DNA of 51,803 nucleotides from Vulcanimicrobiota bacterium (GCA_019235715.1 JAFAKE010000025.1:1-51803), one strand, 5' to 3'; counted from the stretch's first letter, positions 28,911 to 38,307 are shown. Numbers and translations: made by a program. The notes: a model not told the origin generated them from the sequence alone.

Positions 28911-29871
28911 GGTCGAGCACCATCTCTTCGTGCGCGCCGATCTTGCGGTACTTCTCGTAGCGCTGATCGACGAGTTCGTCCGGCGCGAGACGCATCAGCG
29001 TTTCGAGCGCGCGCTTGTCGGCGGCGAGCACTGCGTCGATGACCTTGCCGGGATCGCGATGCGCGCCGCCCATCGGTTCGGGGACCACCTCGTCGACGAT
29101 GCCGAACTCGAACAGATCTTCCGATGTCAGGCGCAGGCGCTGTGCCGCTTCTTCGGCTTTGGAAGAGTCGCGCCAGAGGATCGACGACGCCGCTTCGGGC
29201 GAGGCGACCGAATAGATCGCGTGTTGCAGCATGAGCACGCGGTCGCCAACGCCGATCGCGAGCGCGCCGCCGCTGCCGCCCTCGCCGATGATGTTGACGA
29301 CGATCGGCACGCGCAGACCGGTCATCAACTTGATATTGGTCGCGATCGCCTCGGACTGTCCGCGCTCCTCGGCGCCGATACCCGGATACGCGCCGGGCGT
29401 GTCGATGAAGCTGATCAGCGGCTTCGCGAACTTCTCGGCGAGGCGCATGATACGCGCGGCCTTGCGATAGCCTTCGGGATGCGCCATGCCGAAACTGCGA
29501 TACAGATTCTCTTTGGTGTCGCGCCCCTTTTGCTGCGCGAGCACGAAGACCGGCGTTCCTGCGAGATAGGCGAAGCCGGCGACAAGCGCGGGATCGTCGC
29601 GATACCCGCGGTCGCCGTGCAGCTCGACGAATCCGTCGAGCCTTGCGATGTAATCCATCGCGAGCGGACGCTTCGGGTGGCGCGCCAGGTGCACGCGCTG
29701 CCACGGCGTCAAATTGCCGAAGATCTCTTCTTCAAGCGACAGCGCTTTCTCGTTGAGCGCGCGGATCTCGGCAGAAAAATCGACGCGCTGCGTCTCGTTC
29801 AGCTTCTTAAGGCCCTCGATCTTCGCCTCAAGCTCGAGCAGCGGCTTTTCAAGCTCGACGATGACGTTCAT
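28897..29871 (-). CDS. accA: acetyl-CoA carboxylase carboxyltransferase, alpha subunit
   Basis: With AccD transfers CO2 from biotin to acetyl-CoA, the first step of fatty-acid synthesis. 324 residues. ATG at 29871 overlaps the accD stop (ATGA); the longer frame upstream is antisense-like and rejected. Family motifs: ELEAKIEGLKKL at the N-terminus, QRVHLARHPKRPLAMDYI, FIDTPGAYPGIGAEERGQSEAIA, NIIGEGGSGGALAIGVGD and YSVASPEAASSILWRD. Biotin carrier and carboxylase genes are not in this window. Confidence 0.96.
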   Translation of the reverse strand: MNVIVELEKPLLELEAKIEGLKKLNETQRVDFSAEIRALNEKALSLEEEIFGNLTPWQRVHLARHPKRPLAMDYIARLDGFVELHGDRGYRDDPALVAGFAYLAGTPVFVLAQQKGRDTKENLYRSFGMAHPEGYRKAARIMRLAEKFAKPLISFIDTPGAYPGIGAEERGQSEAIATNIKLMTGLRVPIVVNIIGEGGSGGALAIGVGDRVLMLQHAIYSVASPEAASSILWRDSSKAEEAAQRLRLTSEDLFEFGIVDEVVPEPMGGAHRDPGKVIDAVLAADKRALETLMRLAPDELVDQRYEKYRKIGAHEEMVLDRAAR

Positions 29872-30740
29872 GCGGATTTCGGCCTGCGCGCTTCGGCTGC
29901 TCCATAGCGCGCGCTCGTCAAGAAGCGCAACACGTTCGCCAGGGCCGCTTTCATATCGGCGCGGCGCACCACCATATCGACTTGCCCGTGTTCCAGCAGG
30001 AACTCGGCGGTCTGAAAACCTTCCGGCAGCTTCTGACGGATCGTCTGGTCGATGACGCGACGTCCGGCAAATCCAATCGCCGCTCCGCTTTCTGCGATCA
30101 CGATGTCGGCTTGGAAGCCGTAGGAGGCGGACACGCCGCCGGTCGTAGGATCGGTGAGAATGCTGACCAGCGGCAGGCCCAACTCGCCGAAACGCTCGAC
30201 CGCCGCGCTCGTCTTGGCGAGCTGCATGAGGCCGATCATGCCTTCTTCCATGCGCGCACCGCCGGAAGCGGTCACGAGCACGCAGGGCACGCGCCGGCGC
30301 GCGCACTCTTCGACGAGCAACGTCACCTTTTCGCCGACGACACCGCCCATCGTTCCGCCGCGGAAGTTGAACTCCATGACGCCCAAACCGGCGGGCATGC
30401 GCTCGATCGTGCAAAAACCGACGATGATCGCTTCGAGCAGTCCGGATTTCGTGCGGTCGTTCTGCGTCTTCTCGCGATAGGGGATTCGATCCGACCATCC
30501 GAGCGGATCGCCGGTGGTCAGGTTCTCGGCGATCTCATCGAAGTCGCCGTCGGCGAGCAGCGCGATGCGGTCCAGCGCCGGCAAGCGGAAATGATGCCCG
30601 CATTTGGGGCACACGCGCAAACGCGCATCGAGGTCTTTGATGAAGATGCGCTCGCCGCACGACGGACAGATCTCCCACAGCTTGTCGTCTGCAGCTTGCG
30701 GCTTGGCACCGCGCCGGCGCAGCCAGTTGGGCGTCGGCAT
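29868..30740 (-). CDS. accD: acetyl-CoA carboxylase carboxyltransferase, beta subunit
   Basis: Partner of AccA. 290 residues from ATG 30740. N-terminal zinc ribbon CPSC and CPKC (about residues 25-47), then the crotonase fold: YREKTQNDRTKSGLLEAI, MEFNFRGGTMGGVVGEK and SGGARMEEGMIGLMQLAKTSAA. Overlaps the glycosyltransferase stop by one base (TGATG) and accA by four, so the subunits are translated together in equal amounts. Confidence 0.96.
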   Translation of the reverse strand: MPTPNWLRRRGAKPQAADDKLWEICPSCGERIFIKDLDARLRVCPKCGHHFRLPALDRIALLADGDFDEIAENLTTGDPLGWSDRIPYREKTQNDRTKSGLLEAIIVGFCTIERMPAGLGVMEFNFRGGTMGGVVGEKVTLLVEECARRRVPCVLVTASGGARMEEGMIGLMQLAKTSAAVERFGELGLPLVSILTDPTTGGVSASYGFQADIVIAESGAAIGFAGRRVIDQTIRQKLPEGFQTAEFLLEHGQVDMVVRRADMKAALANVLRFLTSARYGAAEARRPKSA

Positions 30741-31441
30741 CAGGCTCGTCCCCCGAAATACACCTTCGATAACTGCTTCAGGTAGTTGACGATCTCCCCG
30801 CTGTTGAGCTTGCTCGTCCCTGCAGTTCGGTCGGTGAAAACGTATGGAAATTCCTTGACCCGCGAATACTTCCCTTTGAGGATGACTTCGAGGCCGATCT
30901 TGAAACCGATCGGATCGAGTTTGACGCCGTCGATGACCTCGCGTTTGAAAAAGAAAAATCCAGATGTGATATCTTTCACGTGCGTCAGCGGGCGCGCGAG
31001 CGCGATGGCGACGCGCGACGTGATCTTGCGCCGCCACGGCCAATTCGTGATGCCGCCGCCTGCGACATAGCGGCTGCCGATCGCGAGCTCGCATTCGTCG
31101 TTGCGAATCGCGTCGACGAGCTGCGGCACGACGTTCGGATCGTGGCTGAAGTCCGCGTCCATGACGCCGAGGATCGGCGCGCTGCTCGTCGCCCAGCCGT
31201 CGATGACCGCCGATGAGAGGCCGAGCTTGCCGGCGCGATGCACGCAGCGCACGGGGTAGGTTTTGGCGAGCGCATCGACGAGCGCGCCGGTGCCGTCAGG
31301 CGAATTATCGTCGACGATGACGATCTCGCCGTTGATGCCGTCATCTTTGAAAACGGTCGTCAGCGCGTTGATGAGCTTCTCGACGCCCTGCGCTTCATTG
31401 TAGGTCGGGATGATGACCGAAACGTCGTAGGTCGTGCTCAT
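30740..31441 (-). CDS. family 2 glycosyltransferase, dolichol/polyprenyl-phosphate mannosyltransferase-like
   Basis: 233 residues, only the catalytic domain (no GtrA or multi-TM C-terminus, as in soluble DPM1-type enzymes). SVIIPTYNEAQGVEKL, VIVDDNSPDGTGALVDAL and MDADFSHDPNVVPQLVDAI give the GT-A nucleotide-sugar and metal (D-x-D) sites. The FKIGLEVILKG and TSKLNSGEIVNYL segments are typical of polyprenyl-phosphate sugar synthases. It probably charges a lipid carrier with mannose or glucose for envelope glycans. Start at ATG 31441 trims an upstream frame overlapping rsmE. The sugar is not indicated. Confidence 0.88.
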   Translation of the reverse strand: MSTTYDVSVIIPTYNEAQGVEKLINALTTVFKDDGINGEIVIVDDNSPDGTGALVDALAKTYPVRCVHRAGKLGLSSAVIDGWATSSAPILGVMDADFSHDPNVVPQLVDAIRNDECELAIGSRYVAGGGITNWPWRRKITSRVAIALARPLTHVKDITSGFFFFKREVIDGVKLDPIGFKIGLEVILKGKYSRVKEFPYVFTDRTAGTSKLNSGEIVNYLKQLSKVYFGGRA

Positions 31442-31484
31442 GCGTTCGCGGCGTTTGCTTCGGCGAGATGCACCAAGTGACCGC

Positions 31485-32210
31485 TTACCACCAGCCGGCC
31501 GTCGCGGCGAGCGCTGCGAGCATCGCCGCAGCGGCGGTTTCCGTACGCAGTATCGATGGGCCAAGTGAGACGAAGGCGGCGCCGGCGGCTCGCGCCGCGT
31601 CGATTTCGGCTGACGAGAATCCGCCCTCGGGACCGACCGCGATCGCGATTGAAGGCGACTGTCTGGCGCGCTCGACGGCCGGGTCGAACGTGCCCGCTTC
31701 AGCGTTTTCGTACGCGACGAGCAGCGAGCCGCCCACCGCTTGCACGGCATCGCTCAATGACGTCGGCTGGTCCACGGTCGGCAAGAAGCGGCGTCTGGAC
31801 TGCGCGGCGGCAGCGCGTGCGATGCGCCGCCAGCGCGCGAGCTTCGCCTCGCCGGCCTGCGCATAGCTGCGCTCGCAACGCACTGGAACGATGCGGCGCG
31901 CGCCGAGTTCGACCACCTTTTCGACCACGTCGTCGAACTTGGTGCCTTTGACGAGCGCCTGCAGCACCGTCACTTCGACCGGCAGTTCTCCGCCGCGCTC
32001 GTCGCGCGCGCCTGCGACGATCGCGTGCGCGCGGCCTTTGCCGTCCTTGGCGATCGTCGCATTCCATGCCGTGCCGGCGCTGACGATCACGATTTCGTCG
32101 CCGTCGCGCAAGCGCAAGACCGAAAACGCATGGTGTGCGTCGCCAGCGCTTAGCGCGATGCGCGCACCAGCCGCGCAGCGTTCGACGACGAAAAAGCGCG
32201 GGGCGCTCAC
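31485..32210 (-). CDS. rsmE: 16S rRNA m3U1498 methyltransferase
   Basis: SPOUT methylase acting on 16S rRNA in the assembled small subunit. 241 residues from GTG 32210, which overlaps the prmA stop (GTGA). PUA-like N-terminal part (HHAFSVLRLRDGDEI, VTVLQALVKGTKFDDVVEK), ARRIVPVRCERS, and the knot with VGPEGGFSSAEIDAA and LGPSILRTETAAAAMLAAL are all present. Follows prmA, a common order. Confidence 0.92.
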   Translation of the reverse strand: MSAPRFFVVERCAAGARIALSAGDAHHAFSVLRLRDGDEIVIVSAGTAWNATIAKDGKGRAHAIVAGARDERGGELPVEVTVLQALVKGTKFDDVVEKVVELGARRIVPVRCERSYAQAGEAKLARWRRIARAAAAQSRRRFLPTVDQPTSLSDAVQAVGGSLLVAYENAEAGTFDPAVERARQSPSIAIAVGPEGGFSSAEIDAARAAGAAFVSLGPSILRTETAAAAMLAALAATAGWW

Positions 32211-33079
32211 GAGCGCACGTGCACGTAGGCGAACCATTCGCCGAGTCGATGTTCGCTGATGAATTCCAGCCCTGCGCCGGCAAAACACGCCAGCACCTCA
32301 AGCCGTCCGCGCGCGGTGACACCGCTCGTGACGAGCACACCGCCGCGCGCAAGCGCTGCGCGCAAGTCGCGCGCATGCGCCGAGAGCGTGGGCAAGTCGA
32401 TGTTCGCGACGATGACATGCGCGTTAGGAAACTGCGCGGGAACGCGAGTCGCACGCGTGATGCGCTCGGCCTTGACGCGATTGGCGGCGAAGTTCCGCAT
32501 CGCCGCATCGATCGCATCCGCATCCGCGTCGTACGCATAGACGCGCGCGCCGCGCCGAGCCGCGGCTAAAGCCAAGATCCCGCTGCCGCAACCGGCATCG
32601 ATGACGATATCGTCCGATCGCACGTGTTGCAGCAGGAGCCGCGCCGCCAGTTTCGTCGTCGCATGCAAACCGGTGCCGAACGCCATGCCCGGTTCGATGA
32701 CGAGCGTGTCGCCGTTGCGTCCCTTGGCGGCGCGTTCCCATGGCGGCACGACGTACATCCGCGGCGCAAGCAGGTGGGTCTTAAAAAAAGCCCGCCATAC
32801 GGTCGCCCACTCGCGCCGGCGAACGCGCCCGCCCGTGAGCGGTGCATGCCGAAGTTCATCGTCCTTTTGGAGCGCGTGCAACGCCGCGTGCACGCGGCGC
32901 ACCGTGGACGCGGTTACCGCCGGCGCCATGTACACGCTCACAGATGCTGTATCGCTTCCCTCGCGTTGCTCTGCAGCTGCCGCCACGCCGCTCGCGGCGC
33001 TGAGCAGCGCGGCAGCACGCTCGGCGTCGTGCGCGGCGACCTCAAGGGTGACGCGCCCGAACGAAGCGGCAGCGCTCAC
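32207..33079 (-). CDS. prmA: ribosomal protein L11 methyltransferase
   Basis: 290 residues from GTG 33079, overlapping the dnaJ stop (GTGA). The N-terminal substrate-binding part is followed by PGMAFGTGLHATTKLAARLL, the SAM motif VIDAGCGSGILALAAARRGA, acidic YAYDADADAIDAA and the active-site region NIDLPTL (usually N-I-x-x-x-P-L). Trimethylates L11. Adjacent to dnaJ and rsmE in many bacteria. The longer open frame upstream is rejected as antisense noise over dnaJ. Confidence 0.9.
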   Translation of the reverse strand: MSAAASFGRVTLEVAAHDAERAAALLSAASGVAAAAEQREGSDTASVSVYMAPAVTASTVRRVHAALHALQKDDELRHAPLTGGRVRRREWATVWRAFFKTHLLAPRMYVVPPWERAAKGRNGDTLVIEPGMAFGTGLHATTKLAARLLLQHVRSDDIVIDAGCGSGILALAAARRGARVYAYDADADAIDAAMRNFAANRVKAERITRATRVPAQFPNAHVIVANIDLPTLSAHARDLRAALARGGVLVTSGVTARGRLEVLACFAGAGLEFISEHRLGEWFAYVHVRS

Positions 33080-34182
33080 TCGTTGCCGAGTGCGCGCTTG
33101 ACCTTTTTGAATAAGCTCGGCTCTGGAATATCTTCGCCGCCCGCTTGCGCGTACGCCTCGAGCAGCTCGCGCTGTTTGCGCGTCAATCGTTCCGGCACCG
33201 CGACGTTGATGTCGACGATGAGATCGCCGCGCCCGGAGTGGCGCAGCCGCGGCAGGCCGCGTCCAGGAATGCGGAAGCGAGTGCCGTTCTGCGTGCCGGC
33301 CGGCAGATCGAGCGATGCCGAACCGTCCAGGCCTTCGACCTCCAGCTTGGCGCCCAACGCCGCTTGCGTGAACGAGACGTCGATGCGGCAATGCAGATTC
33401 GCGCCATCGCGCTCGAACACGTCGTGCGGCTCGAGTGCGATATAGACGTACAGATCGCCGTTCGGCGCGCCGCGTTCGCCCGCTTCACCCAGGCCGGCGT
33501 AGCGCAAACGCGTTCCCTCTTCGACGCCCGGCGGCACCTTGACCGTCATCGTCTTCTTCATCTCGCGCCGGCCGCGCCCGTGGCACGAGTGGCAGGGATC
33601 GCTGATGACGCCGCCGCTTCCACCGCAGCGCGGGCAAACGCTCGTCGTCACGAATTGGCCGAGCACCGTGTTGCGCGCGGAGCGCACCTGACCGCTGCCA
33701 TGGCACTGCGGACATGTCGACGGAGCCGACTTGTCGGCCGACCCTGTGCCGGCACAGACCTCGCAGCGCGCCAAGTGCGAAAAGGTTATCTGCTCTTCTG
33801 CGCCAGCGAGCACTTCTTCAAGCGAAACGCCGAGATCGTACCGCAGATCGGCGCCGCGCTGCGGCTGGCGGCGCCCGCGAACGCCGCTGCCGAAGAACGC
33901 TTCGAAGAGGTCGCCGAACGGAGAAAAATCGCCGAAGTTGGGAATGCCCTGCGTGTCCGCGTGGCCGAAGCGGTCGTACTGCGCACGCCGGCTCGGATCG
34001 GATAGCACGCCGTATGCTTCATTGATCTCTTTGAAGTGCGCTTCGGCGGCGGCCTTGTCCGCGCCGCTGACGACGTCGGGATGATGCCGCCGCGCAAGGT
34101 TGCGGTATGCGCGCTTGATGTCGGCCTCAGACGCGTCACGCGCGATGCCGAGCACCTCATAATAGTCGCGTTTGACCGACAT
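33076..34182 (-). CDS. dnaJ: chaperone DnaJ
   Basis: 368 residues with every domain: J domain (1-70) with HHPD, a Gly/Phe-rich part (FGDFSPFGDLFEAFFGSG), four CxxCxGxG zinc knuckles (CEVCAGTGS, CPQCHGSGQ, CPRCGGSGG, CHSCHGRGR) and a C-terminal client-binding domain. Co-chaperone of DnaK. Its neighbour is hrcA; dnaK and grpE, often between the two, are absent here. Three bases behind hrcA. Confidence 0.97.
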   Translation of the reverse strand: MSVKRDYYEVLGIARDASEADIKRAYRNLARRHHPDVVSGADKAAAEAHFKEINEAYGVLSDPSRRAQYDRFGHADTQGIPNFGDFSPFGDLFEAFFGSGVRGRRQPQRGADLRYDLGVSLEEVLAGAEEQITFSHLARCEVCAGTGSADKSAPSTCPQCHGSGQVRSARNTVLGQFVTTSVCPRCGGSGGVISDPCHSCHGRGRREMKKTMTVKVPPGVEEGTRLRYAGLGEAGERGAPNGDLYVYIALEPHDVFERDGANLHCRIDVSFTQAALGAKLEVEGLDGSASLDLPAGTQNGTRFRIPGRGLPRLRHSGRGDLIVDINVAVPERLTRKQRELLEAYAQAGGEDIPEPSLFKKVKRALGNE

Positions 34183-34185
34183 CGC

Positions 34186-35265
34186 TTACGGCTGCGGTTC
34201 GTTCTGGAAAAGCGCGCTCAAGCTATCGGCGACGTGCCCGACGAGCGAGAGCAAACGCGCGTACTGCATGCGCCGCGGCCCGAGCACGCCGAGCGCACCC
34301 GCGTTGCGATCGCCGACCTTGTATGGAATGGTGACGACGCTGCACTCGTTCATGTCGGCGCTTCCCAATTCGTGGCCGATGCTCACCGTCGCACCCTCGT
34401 GCTGCAGCGACTCTTGCAGCCAGCGATACAGCGTCTGCTGCTCTTCTAGCAGTTCGAGGATGGCGCGCAGCGTGCGAAAATCGCGAAACTCTTGCTGATC
34501 GAGCAAGTTGTTGGCACCGCCGGCGAAAAGCCGGCGCTCGACTTCGGCCTTGTCGCGCATCGTGAAAAGACCGGCGAGCGCGTGGACCAGATCTGCGGGC
34601 AGCGGCGTCTCGCGCGTGAGTTCTTCGAGCAGCCGCACGTCGATGTCGTGCAGCGAGCGGCCGGCGAGTTGCGCGTTGAGATTGTTGCAGGCGCGCGTCA
34701 GCTGATCGGGATCGACTTCGGACGACGTGTCGATCGTCGTCTGCGCCGCGATGCCGAGATCTGTGACCAACACGACGTGCACGCGATGCGGATTCACCCA
34801 GATCAGCTGCAGATGCCGATACGTCTGATTATCGAGCCGCGGCACGACCGCAAAAGCGATGTTGCGCGTGAGGTTCGACAGCACGTGAGAAGCGTGATCG
34901 ACTGCGCTGTCCAGCTGCGTGCGCGCCCGATGAATCTCCGTGCGTATAAGCTCGCGTTCTTCCACGCCGATGACCTCAGGCTGGATGAGGCGATCCACGT
35001 AGTAGCGGTACCCGCGGTCGGACGGCACTCTGCCCGCTGACGTATGGGGCTGATCGAGATAGCCTTCGTCCTCCAACGCCGCCATCTCGGCGCGCACGGT
35101 CGCCGGGCTTACGCCCAGATTGTACTTCTGAGTAAGCGTGGCCGAACCGACGGGCTCGCCGGTCGCGATGTACTCATACACGACGGTGCCCAGGATGGAG
35201 GTCTTGCGCCGGTCCAGTTCCGGTTCGTCCGGAGGGAGAGGCTCTTTCTTATTATCTTTCGCCAT
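34186..35265 (-). CDS. hrcA: heat-shock repressor HrcA
   Basis: Binds CIRCE operators and is kept active by GroE. 359 residues from ATG 35265 (MAKDNKKEP). N-terminal winged helix: RKTSILGTVVYEYIATGEPV, LGVSPATVRAEMAALEDEGYLDQPHTSAGRVPSDRGYRYYVD (a standard stretch over about 30-85). The GAF-like C-terminal part ends with YARLLSLVGHVADSLSALF. An upstream GTG at 35283 would put the start inside the CIRCE element, so the ATG is preferred. Head of a ten-gene same-strand run. Confidence 0.95.
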   Translation of the reverse strand: MAKDNKKEPLPPDEPELDRRKTSILGTVVYEYIATGEPVGSATLTQKYNLGVSPATVRAEMAALEDEGYLDQPHTSAGRVPSDRGYRYYVDRLIQPEVIGVEERELIRTEIHRARTQLDSAVDHASHVLSNLTRNIAFAVVPRLDNQTYRHLQLIWVNPHRVHVVLVTDLGIAAQTTIDTSSEVDPDQLTRACNNLNAQLAGRSLHDIDVRLLEELTRETPLPADLVHALAGLFTMRDKAEVERRLFAGGANNLLDQQEFRDFRTLRAILELLEEQQTLYRWLQESLQHEGATVSIGHELGSADMNECSVVTIPYKVGDRNAGALGVLGPRRMQYARLLSLVGHVADSLSALFQNEPQP

Positions 35266-35269
35266 CGTT

Positions 35270-35296
35270 TTAGCAGTCAACACATGAGAGTGCTAA
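35270..35296. promoter_or_regulatory. CIRCE operator
   Basis: TTAGCAGTC-N9-GAGTGCTAA, one mismatch from the consensus TTAGCACTC-N9-GAGTGCTAA, with the exact nine-base spacer. It lies four bases upstream of the hrcA ATG, so bound HrcA would block both the promoter exit and the ribosome site. Autoregulation of hrcA-dnaJ is expected. No clear Shine-Dalgarno fits between it and the ATG. Confidence 0.95.
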
Positions 35297-35416
35297 TCCG
35301 CAAAATACGGCAAACTTGGAGGGCTGCCCTTCAGTAGGATGGGTCTCACCGCCGGCTCACGGCTCTCTCACCGCGGTTTCGTGCTTCGGCTAGCCGGGAC
35401 GAGCGACAATCATCGC

Positions 35417-36340
35417 ATGAGACGGTTCGTCGCGTTTGCGACCTTTGTGGTCCTGTGCTCCTCAAGTCCCCTGAGTGGCTGCGCGAGCGCGGCGGCCGGC
35501 TCTACGCTCGCCGTCGAAAGCAGCGGCGTGCGGCGCGAATACGTTTTGCACGTGCCGCCTTCGTATGATGGCAGGCGCCCCGTTCCGCTCGTGTTCGCCT
35601 TCCATGGCGGCGGCGGTCAGGCTGCGGGCATGGAGCGCATGTCCGGCATGGATGCGGTCGCCGACCGCGAGGGGTTCATCGTCGCATATCCCCAGGGATT
35701 GGACCATCATTGGAACGATGGCCGCACGGCGGACGCGAGCAAAGCGGACGATGTGTCTTTTATCAAGGCGCTGGTCTCAGATCTTGAAGCGCACTACGCC
35801 ATCGATCAACGGCGCATCTACGCGACCGGTATCTCGAACGGAGCGTTCTTCTCATTCAGGCTCGCCTGCGATCTGAGCAACACGTTCGCTGCGGTCGCGC
35901 CGGTCGCGGGTTCGCTTCCCGCCGGATTCGCGGGCGGCTGTCAAAACTCGCCGGTCTCGGTGCTTATGATCAATGGCACCGCCGATCCGCTGGTGCTGTA
36001 CGCTGGTGGCCACATCGGCGGCAGATTTGTCGCGGGCGGCGATTCGGTCGCGGTTTCTCAAGCGGCGGCCACGTGGGCGTCGATCGATCGCTGCGACGCG
36101 ATGCCGCGCGACTCGGCTCTGCAAAGCGACGATCCGTCAGACACCACGACGACGCGCGTCTCATCGTATGAACGCTGCGCCGGCGGGACTTCGGTACAGC
36201 TGTACACGATCGACGGTGGCGGTCACACGTGGCCAGATGGGCCGCAGTACCTGCCGCAAGCGATTATCGGTCCGGTCAGCCGCGACTTCGACGCGTCGGC
36301 GACGATCTGGCAGTTCTTCTCCGCACACCCCAAGGCCTGA
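35417..36340 (+). CDS. lipoprotein esterase, PHB-depolymerase/LpqC-type
   Basis: 307 residues from ATG 35417. Lipoprotein signal with lipobox LSGC (Cys about residue 22). Alpha/beta hydrolase of the esterase_PHB family: FAFHGGGGQAAGM (oxyanion), ATGISNGAFFSFRLAC (nucleophile Ser), NGTADPLV (Asp) and DGGGHTWP (His). Relatives hydrolyse polyester, feruloyl or acetyl esters outside the cytoplasm. The catalytic triad is complete, in contrast to the hydrolase-like protein at 19.8 kb. Single gene between hrcA (divergent) and dinG (convergent, 11 bases). Confidence 0.9.
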   Translation: MRRFVAFATFVVLCSSSPLSGCASAAAGSTLAVESSGVRREYVLHVPPSYDGRRPVPLVFAFHGGGGQAAGMERMSGMDAVADREGFIVAYPQGLDHHWNDGRTADASKADDVSFIKALVSDLEAHYAIDQRRIYATGISNGAFFSFRLACDLSNTFAAVAPVAGSLPAGFAGGCQNSPVSVLMINGTADPLVLYAGGHIGGRFVAGGDSVAVSQAAATWASIDRCDAMPRDSALQSDDPSDTTTTRVSSYERCAGGTSVQLYTIDGGGHTWPDGPQYLPQAIIGPVSRDFDASATIWQFFSAHPKA

Positions 36341-36351
36341 GCGCGCGCTCT

Positions 36352-38307
36352 TCAGCCGGCGGATTCTCGAACGGCCATTGGATCCGTGCGCAAGAATTCG
36401 CGCACCTCGGCAAGCGAATGCACCCGTTTGGCGGGCGGTAATGAAGCCAAGATGCGCCGCCCGTATGCCATCGTTTCAAGGCGGCCGTCGAGCACGCACA
36501 TCAATCCTTTGTCCGCGCGGCTGCGGATGAGCCGGCCGAGGCCCTGTTTCAGCCGCGTGATGGCCGCGGGCACCATGAGCAAATCGAACGAGCTCGCGCC
36601 GCGCGCCTCAAGCAGCTGCGAACGCGCGGCGATCACTGGATCGTCGGGGGGCGGGAACGGGATGCGATCGATGATCACGCACGAGAGCGACTCGCCGATG
36701 ACGTCGACGCCCTCCCAGAACGAAGCGGTCGCGAACAGCACCGGCGTCGCTTCTGCGCGGAACCATTGCAGGATCTGCGAACGCGGCGACTCGCCCTGCA
36801 CGCGACACGAAAACGGAAGCTGCGGCACGAGCGCCGCGGCGACTTCGCGCATCACCGCATACGATGTGAACAGCACGAAGGCGCGCCCGCTCGTGGCGTG
36901 CAGCACGCCTTCGATGATGTCGATCGCGCGGCGCGCGAAACGCGGATCCTTGGGATTGGGCCGCTCGGGCGGCAAGTACAGCATCGCCTGCTGTGCGAAA
37001 TCGAACGGCGAGTCGAGTACGAGCTCGTCGACTGGCGTTTGTTCGAGTCCCACCTGGCGGCGCAGGTACGCGAAATCTCCACCCGTGGCGATCGTCGCCG
37101 ACGTCATGACCACGCAGCGCGTGTTGTCGAAGAGGCGCTCGCGCAAAGTCGGTGCGATCGTCACGGGCGCGCAGACCGCGGCGTACGAGTCGCGCCGTTC
37201 GCTTTCGCGCTCGACCCAGCAGATGTAGCCGTCGAGATTGAGGCGCAGCCGTTCGATAGTCTGAGCCGACGCCGCGACGGCGGCCGACAGCAGATCGCGC
37301 CGCCGCTCGAGCGCGGCTTCGCCGAGTTGCGGGAAACGCGCGCCGCGCGACCAGTTCTCGGCCAGCCAGTTCTCGACGCGGTAGAGCGCACGCTGCAGCG
37401 GATCCATCAGCTCGATCGCGCGCTCGTTCTTTTCGAGCGGATAGCGGCCCGCCGGACCGTCCGCAAGCGCCAAGGAGAAATCATCAGCGGCCTGTGACAG
37501 CTCCGCGCGCAATGCGTCTTTGAAGATATACGCGCGGTCGATCTTATGCTGCAGCCGGCCGATGGTCGCGCGCGACAAGGATGACGAAAACGCCGCGGTC
37601 GCCCATTCCTCGATCTGATGCGCCTCGTCGAGCACGGCATAGTCGTAGGGTGGGATCAGGCCCCCGCCGCTCGCGAGGTCGATGAAGAACAGCGCGTGAT
37701 TGACGACGACGATATCCGCATGGCGCGCGGCCTCGCGCGCGCGCATGTGATGGCAGCGCTCGGGACCGAAGAACGAACACGCCTCCATGATGCAGTCGTC
37801 GGCGTCGGTATCGACTTCGCGCCACAACGCGTCGGGCGGAATGAAGTCGAGCTCTGCGCGATCGCCGGTATCCGTCAGCCCGGACCAGCGGAACAGACGC
37901 CGCTCGTGGTCGCTCTGCGCCAGCACGAGGCGCTTGCGCAGCGTCTCGAGCTTGTCGCGGCACAGATAGTTGTGCCGCCCTTTGAGAACGACCACTCGCG
38001 CGGGATCGCGCCCCTGTTGGGCGCGCAGCGCGTCGACGAGAAGTGGAATGTCTTTGGTGAGCAATTGCTCCTGCAGCGCAAGCGTCGCGGTCGAGATCAC
38101 GACGCGCTGGCCTGACAGTAGCGCAGGGACCAGATACCCGAGCGACTTGCCGGTGCCCGTGCCGGCTTCGACCATCACATGGACGTGTTCGAGCAGGCCG
38201 CGATTGACGAGTTTCGCCATCGCGAGTTGCGCCGGACGGCGCTCGTACCCGCGCAATGAATGCGCGACGAGACCGTCAGGACCGAGAACATCCTCGATGG
38301 TCAGCAT
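36352..38307 (-). CDS. dinG: DinG-type iron-sulfur DNA helicase
   Basis: 651 residues. Walker A EAGTGTGKSLGYLVP, iron-sulfur cysteines (CRDKLE, then CIMEACSFFGPERC: four in all), the VVNHALFF segment, DEAH box LDEAHQIEEW, and C-terminal motifs SFWEGVDVIGESL and RLKQGLGRLIRS. Unwinds 5'-3', on R-loops and damaged DNA. No exonuclease domain, as in E. coli DinG rather than the B. subtilis type. The 27-base gap to the small basic gene upstream suggests one transcript. Confidence 0.94.
   Translation of the reverse strand: MLTIEDVLGPDGLVAHSLRGYERRPAQLAMAKLVNRGLLEHVHVMVEAGTGTGKSLGYLVPALLSGQRVVISTATLALQEQLLTKDIPLLVDALRAQQGRDPARVVVLKGRHNYLCRDKLETLRKRLVLAQSDHERRLFRWSGLTDTGDRAELDFIPPDALWREVDTDADDCIMEACSFFGPERCHHMRAREAARHADIVVVNHALFFIDLASGGGLIPPYDYAVLDEAHQIEEWATAAFSSSLSRATIGRLQHKIDRAYIFKDALRAELSQAADDFSLALADGPAGRYPLEKNERAIELMDPLQRALYRVENWLAENWSRGARFPQLGEAALERRRDLLSAAVAASAQTIERLRLNLDGYICWVERESERRDSYAAVCAPVTIAPTLRERLFDNTRCVVMTSATIATGGDFAYLRRQVGLEQTPVDELVLDSPFDFAQQAMLYLPPERPNPKDPRFARRAIDIIEGVLHATSGRAFVLFTSYAVMREVAAALVPQLPFSCRVQGESPRSQILQWFRAEATPVLFATASFWEGVDVIGESLSCVIIDRIPFPPPDDPVIAARSQLLEARGASSFDLLMVPAAITRLKQGLGRLIRSRADKGLMCVLDGRLETMAYGRRILASLPPAKRVHSLAEVREFLRTDPMAVRESAG

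Noticed and set aside
28897-30498. N-terminal extension of accA running antisense-like through accD
   Set aside because: AccA starts canonically at ATG 29871 with an ATGA overlap. The extension is arginine-rich and reads through accD out of frame.
36386-37497. Long plus-strand frames opposite dinG (280 and 243 codons)
   Set aside because: High GC at third codon positions gives long antisense frames all over this window. These lack motifs, while dinG has all its helicase and cluster motifs.
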